Position numbers and translations under genes: made by a program. This document shows, piece by piece, positions 62,923-64,000 of a DNA stretch of 64,000 bases. Source of the DNA: Bursaphelenchus xylophilus (taxonomy: Eukaryota; Nematoda; Chromadorea; Rhabditida; Aphelenchoididae); NCBI GenBank assembly GCA_904066235.2, contig CAJFCV020000002.1:11594001-11658000 (forward strand), read 5' to 3'. Every line of letters starts with the position of its first letter. Within the stretch, counting starts at the first letter, position 1. The notes under the pieces are model-generated. The model did no database searches. It saw nothing but the letters and a program-made list of their open reading frames with translations, and had not been told where the DNA came from.

Positions 62923-64000
62923 CTATAACATGCTCTCAATGAGTGTGTCTCGGAGTTCCTTCGAAATGGCGGATGGATTTTGATCTCCCAGTTTGAAGAT
63001 GGACTCGATGACTGAGAGCTCGGCTGAGGTTGTGTTCAACCCGCAAATTGCCATCCAATCATTGGCACAGACGCCGGCTCCGACCAATTCCGAGCCTCGA
63101 TTCACTGTTCCGGCGACAACTGGGACCTGAAGAAGTGAGGCCAATTCCCGTTGAGTTTGTGGGGGTGTTTTCGCGGCGACCAAAGCTCCATTAGACGTGA
63201 CACAAGAGTAGGATCCAACAAGTGCGTGCTCTCCAAGGTTCATTCGGAAAACTTCGACCTTCAAGACCTCCTTCAACGCCTCCTCCAGCTCTTTTCCGAC
63301 ATCAGCATGAACAATTGCAACGTGATCATTGCAGGAGATTACATTTCCGAGGGCTGAGAGACGTTCGTTCACCCTTCGAATGGTCACAGAATCGGGGAGG
63401 GAATTCCGGAGATGTTGGAGTTCATTGTCTGTGGTGGCATCTGGAACAAGGAGACCATGACGGTTTCCAGCGCAAACCCGTCCAACAATGGAGGTTCCGG
63501 CGATTGTGCAGTGGATTACGGGGATCACATCGGCCAATTCGGCTTCGACAATACTAGAAAACAAACAATTAGAGTGGAAATTATATTATTCATGAGAACG
63601 CTGATCTTTTTTGTAAATAGCTCTTAAAAAAAGAGTCGAAGATAGAAGTATCTAGCCAAAAAAAACTATAAAATCCTTTCCGCTAGCTAATAAAACCACA
63701 ATTTCAATAATTTTGTCACTTTCCGACATTATTCATAATAACCGATGAACATCCCAAACAGAGCTCCAAAAAGAGACGCCAACAAAAACCTCGTAACCGA
63801 AACACCCTCAATATCCTTTAGAAAGCTCATGAAGCCATAATTTCAAAGAGTCCGAACACTTTTTTTATGTTATTCATGACTCATCTTCCTAAACCCGAAA
63901 CACAAAGAATAATAAACACTCACCTGTAGAAATGCGACGTTCCTCCAATCCCGACCAAGCAGTATGCATTTGTAAGTTTACAAAAGACAGCGACGTCGCT
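62923..64000 (-). CDS. eif-6: Eukaryotic translation initiation factor 6 (partial at 5' end)
   Basis: Exon 2 is 63553-62923; the exon before it is 64000-63924 and runs off the window. They are joined in phase 2 over a 370-bp intron. eIF6 binds the 60S ribosomal subunit, is needed for its biogenesis, and blocks premature joining to 40S. The pentein-fold repeats are clear: [15 protein letters not shown] and HFYS in the first exon, then [102 protein letters not shown] and [20 protein letters not shown]. About 15 N-terminal residues are missing. A minus-strand AATAAA (plus 62800-62805) lies ~118 bp past the stop. Confidence 0.96.

Overview
This is nuclear DNA from a nematode. Major sperm protein (MSP) and MSP-fiber-protein-2 (MFP2) family genes, both nematode-specific sperm cytoskeleton families, sit side by side. 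A seven-transmembrane gene of the worm chemoreceptor type, short AT-rich introns ending in TTTTCAG, and many small palindromic transposons agree with this. The MSP gene carries an intron, whereas as far as I recall Caenorhabditis MSP genes are intronless. I therefore lean towards a rhabditid-type worm outside Caenorhabditis, but species cannot be set from the sequence alone.

Layout. 1-430: first exon of a T-box transcription factor (minus, runs off the left edge). 430-13500: about 13 kb with no convincing gene, made of tandem repeats, palindromic MITE-like elements and a few GC-richer unique islands. 13517-26220: three head-to-tail members (F1, F2, F3) of a paralogous family with an F-box-like N-terminus and a shared six-exon plan; a fourth member (F4) lies at 52868-56867. 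26490-30315: three minus-strand housekeeping genes, PRELI domain protein, EMC5 and NDUFAF6, possibly co-transcribed, with a tRNA-Lys(CUU) inside an NDUFAF6 intron. 30944-35217: an MFP2 gene (minus) and an MSP gene (plus) divergent from a 326-bp intergenic region. 36213-39851: a secreted or membrane-anchored Ser/Thr-rich protein. 40606-47055: two small membrane or secreted ORF genes and a complete seven-transmembrane receptor with a dead mariner in its last intron. 47981-50652: a second MFP2 gene in opposite orientation to the first. 50964-51970: a small multi-pass membrane protein (minus). 58090-62041: a three-exon acidic membrane protein whose second intron holds a 2.7-kb palindromic Tc-type element. 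62923-64000: eIF6 (minus, runs off the right edge).

The best functional story is the sperm locus. MFP2 and MSP act together in the filaments that drive amoeboid sperm crawling. Here one MFP2 copy shares an upstream region with an MSP gene, and the second MFP2 copy lies about 14 kb away in inverted orientation with the same introns and the same intronic minisatellite. The other theme is repeat biology: at least ten palindromic element families, several nested with readable target-site duplications, minisatellite arrays that flip orientation inside introns, and a 9-base palindrome (GCACNGTGC) recurring across otherwise unrelated repeats.

Gene models were built by hand from reading frames and GT-AG (one GC-AG) splice sites with phase checking. 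Start codons of single-exon or 5' partial models are the least certain parts.
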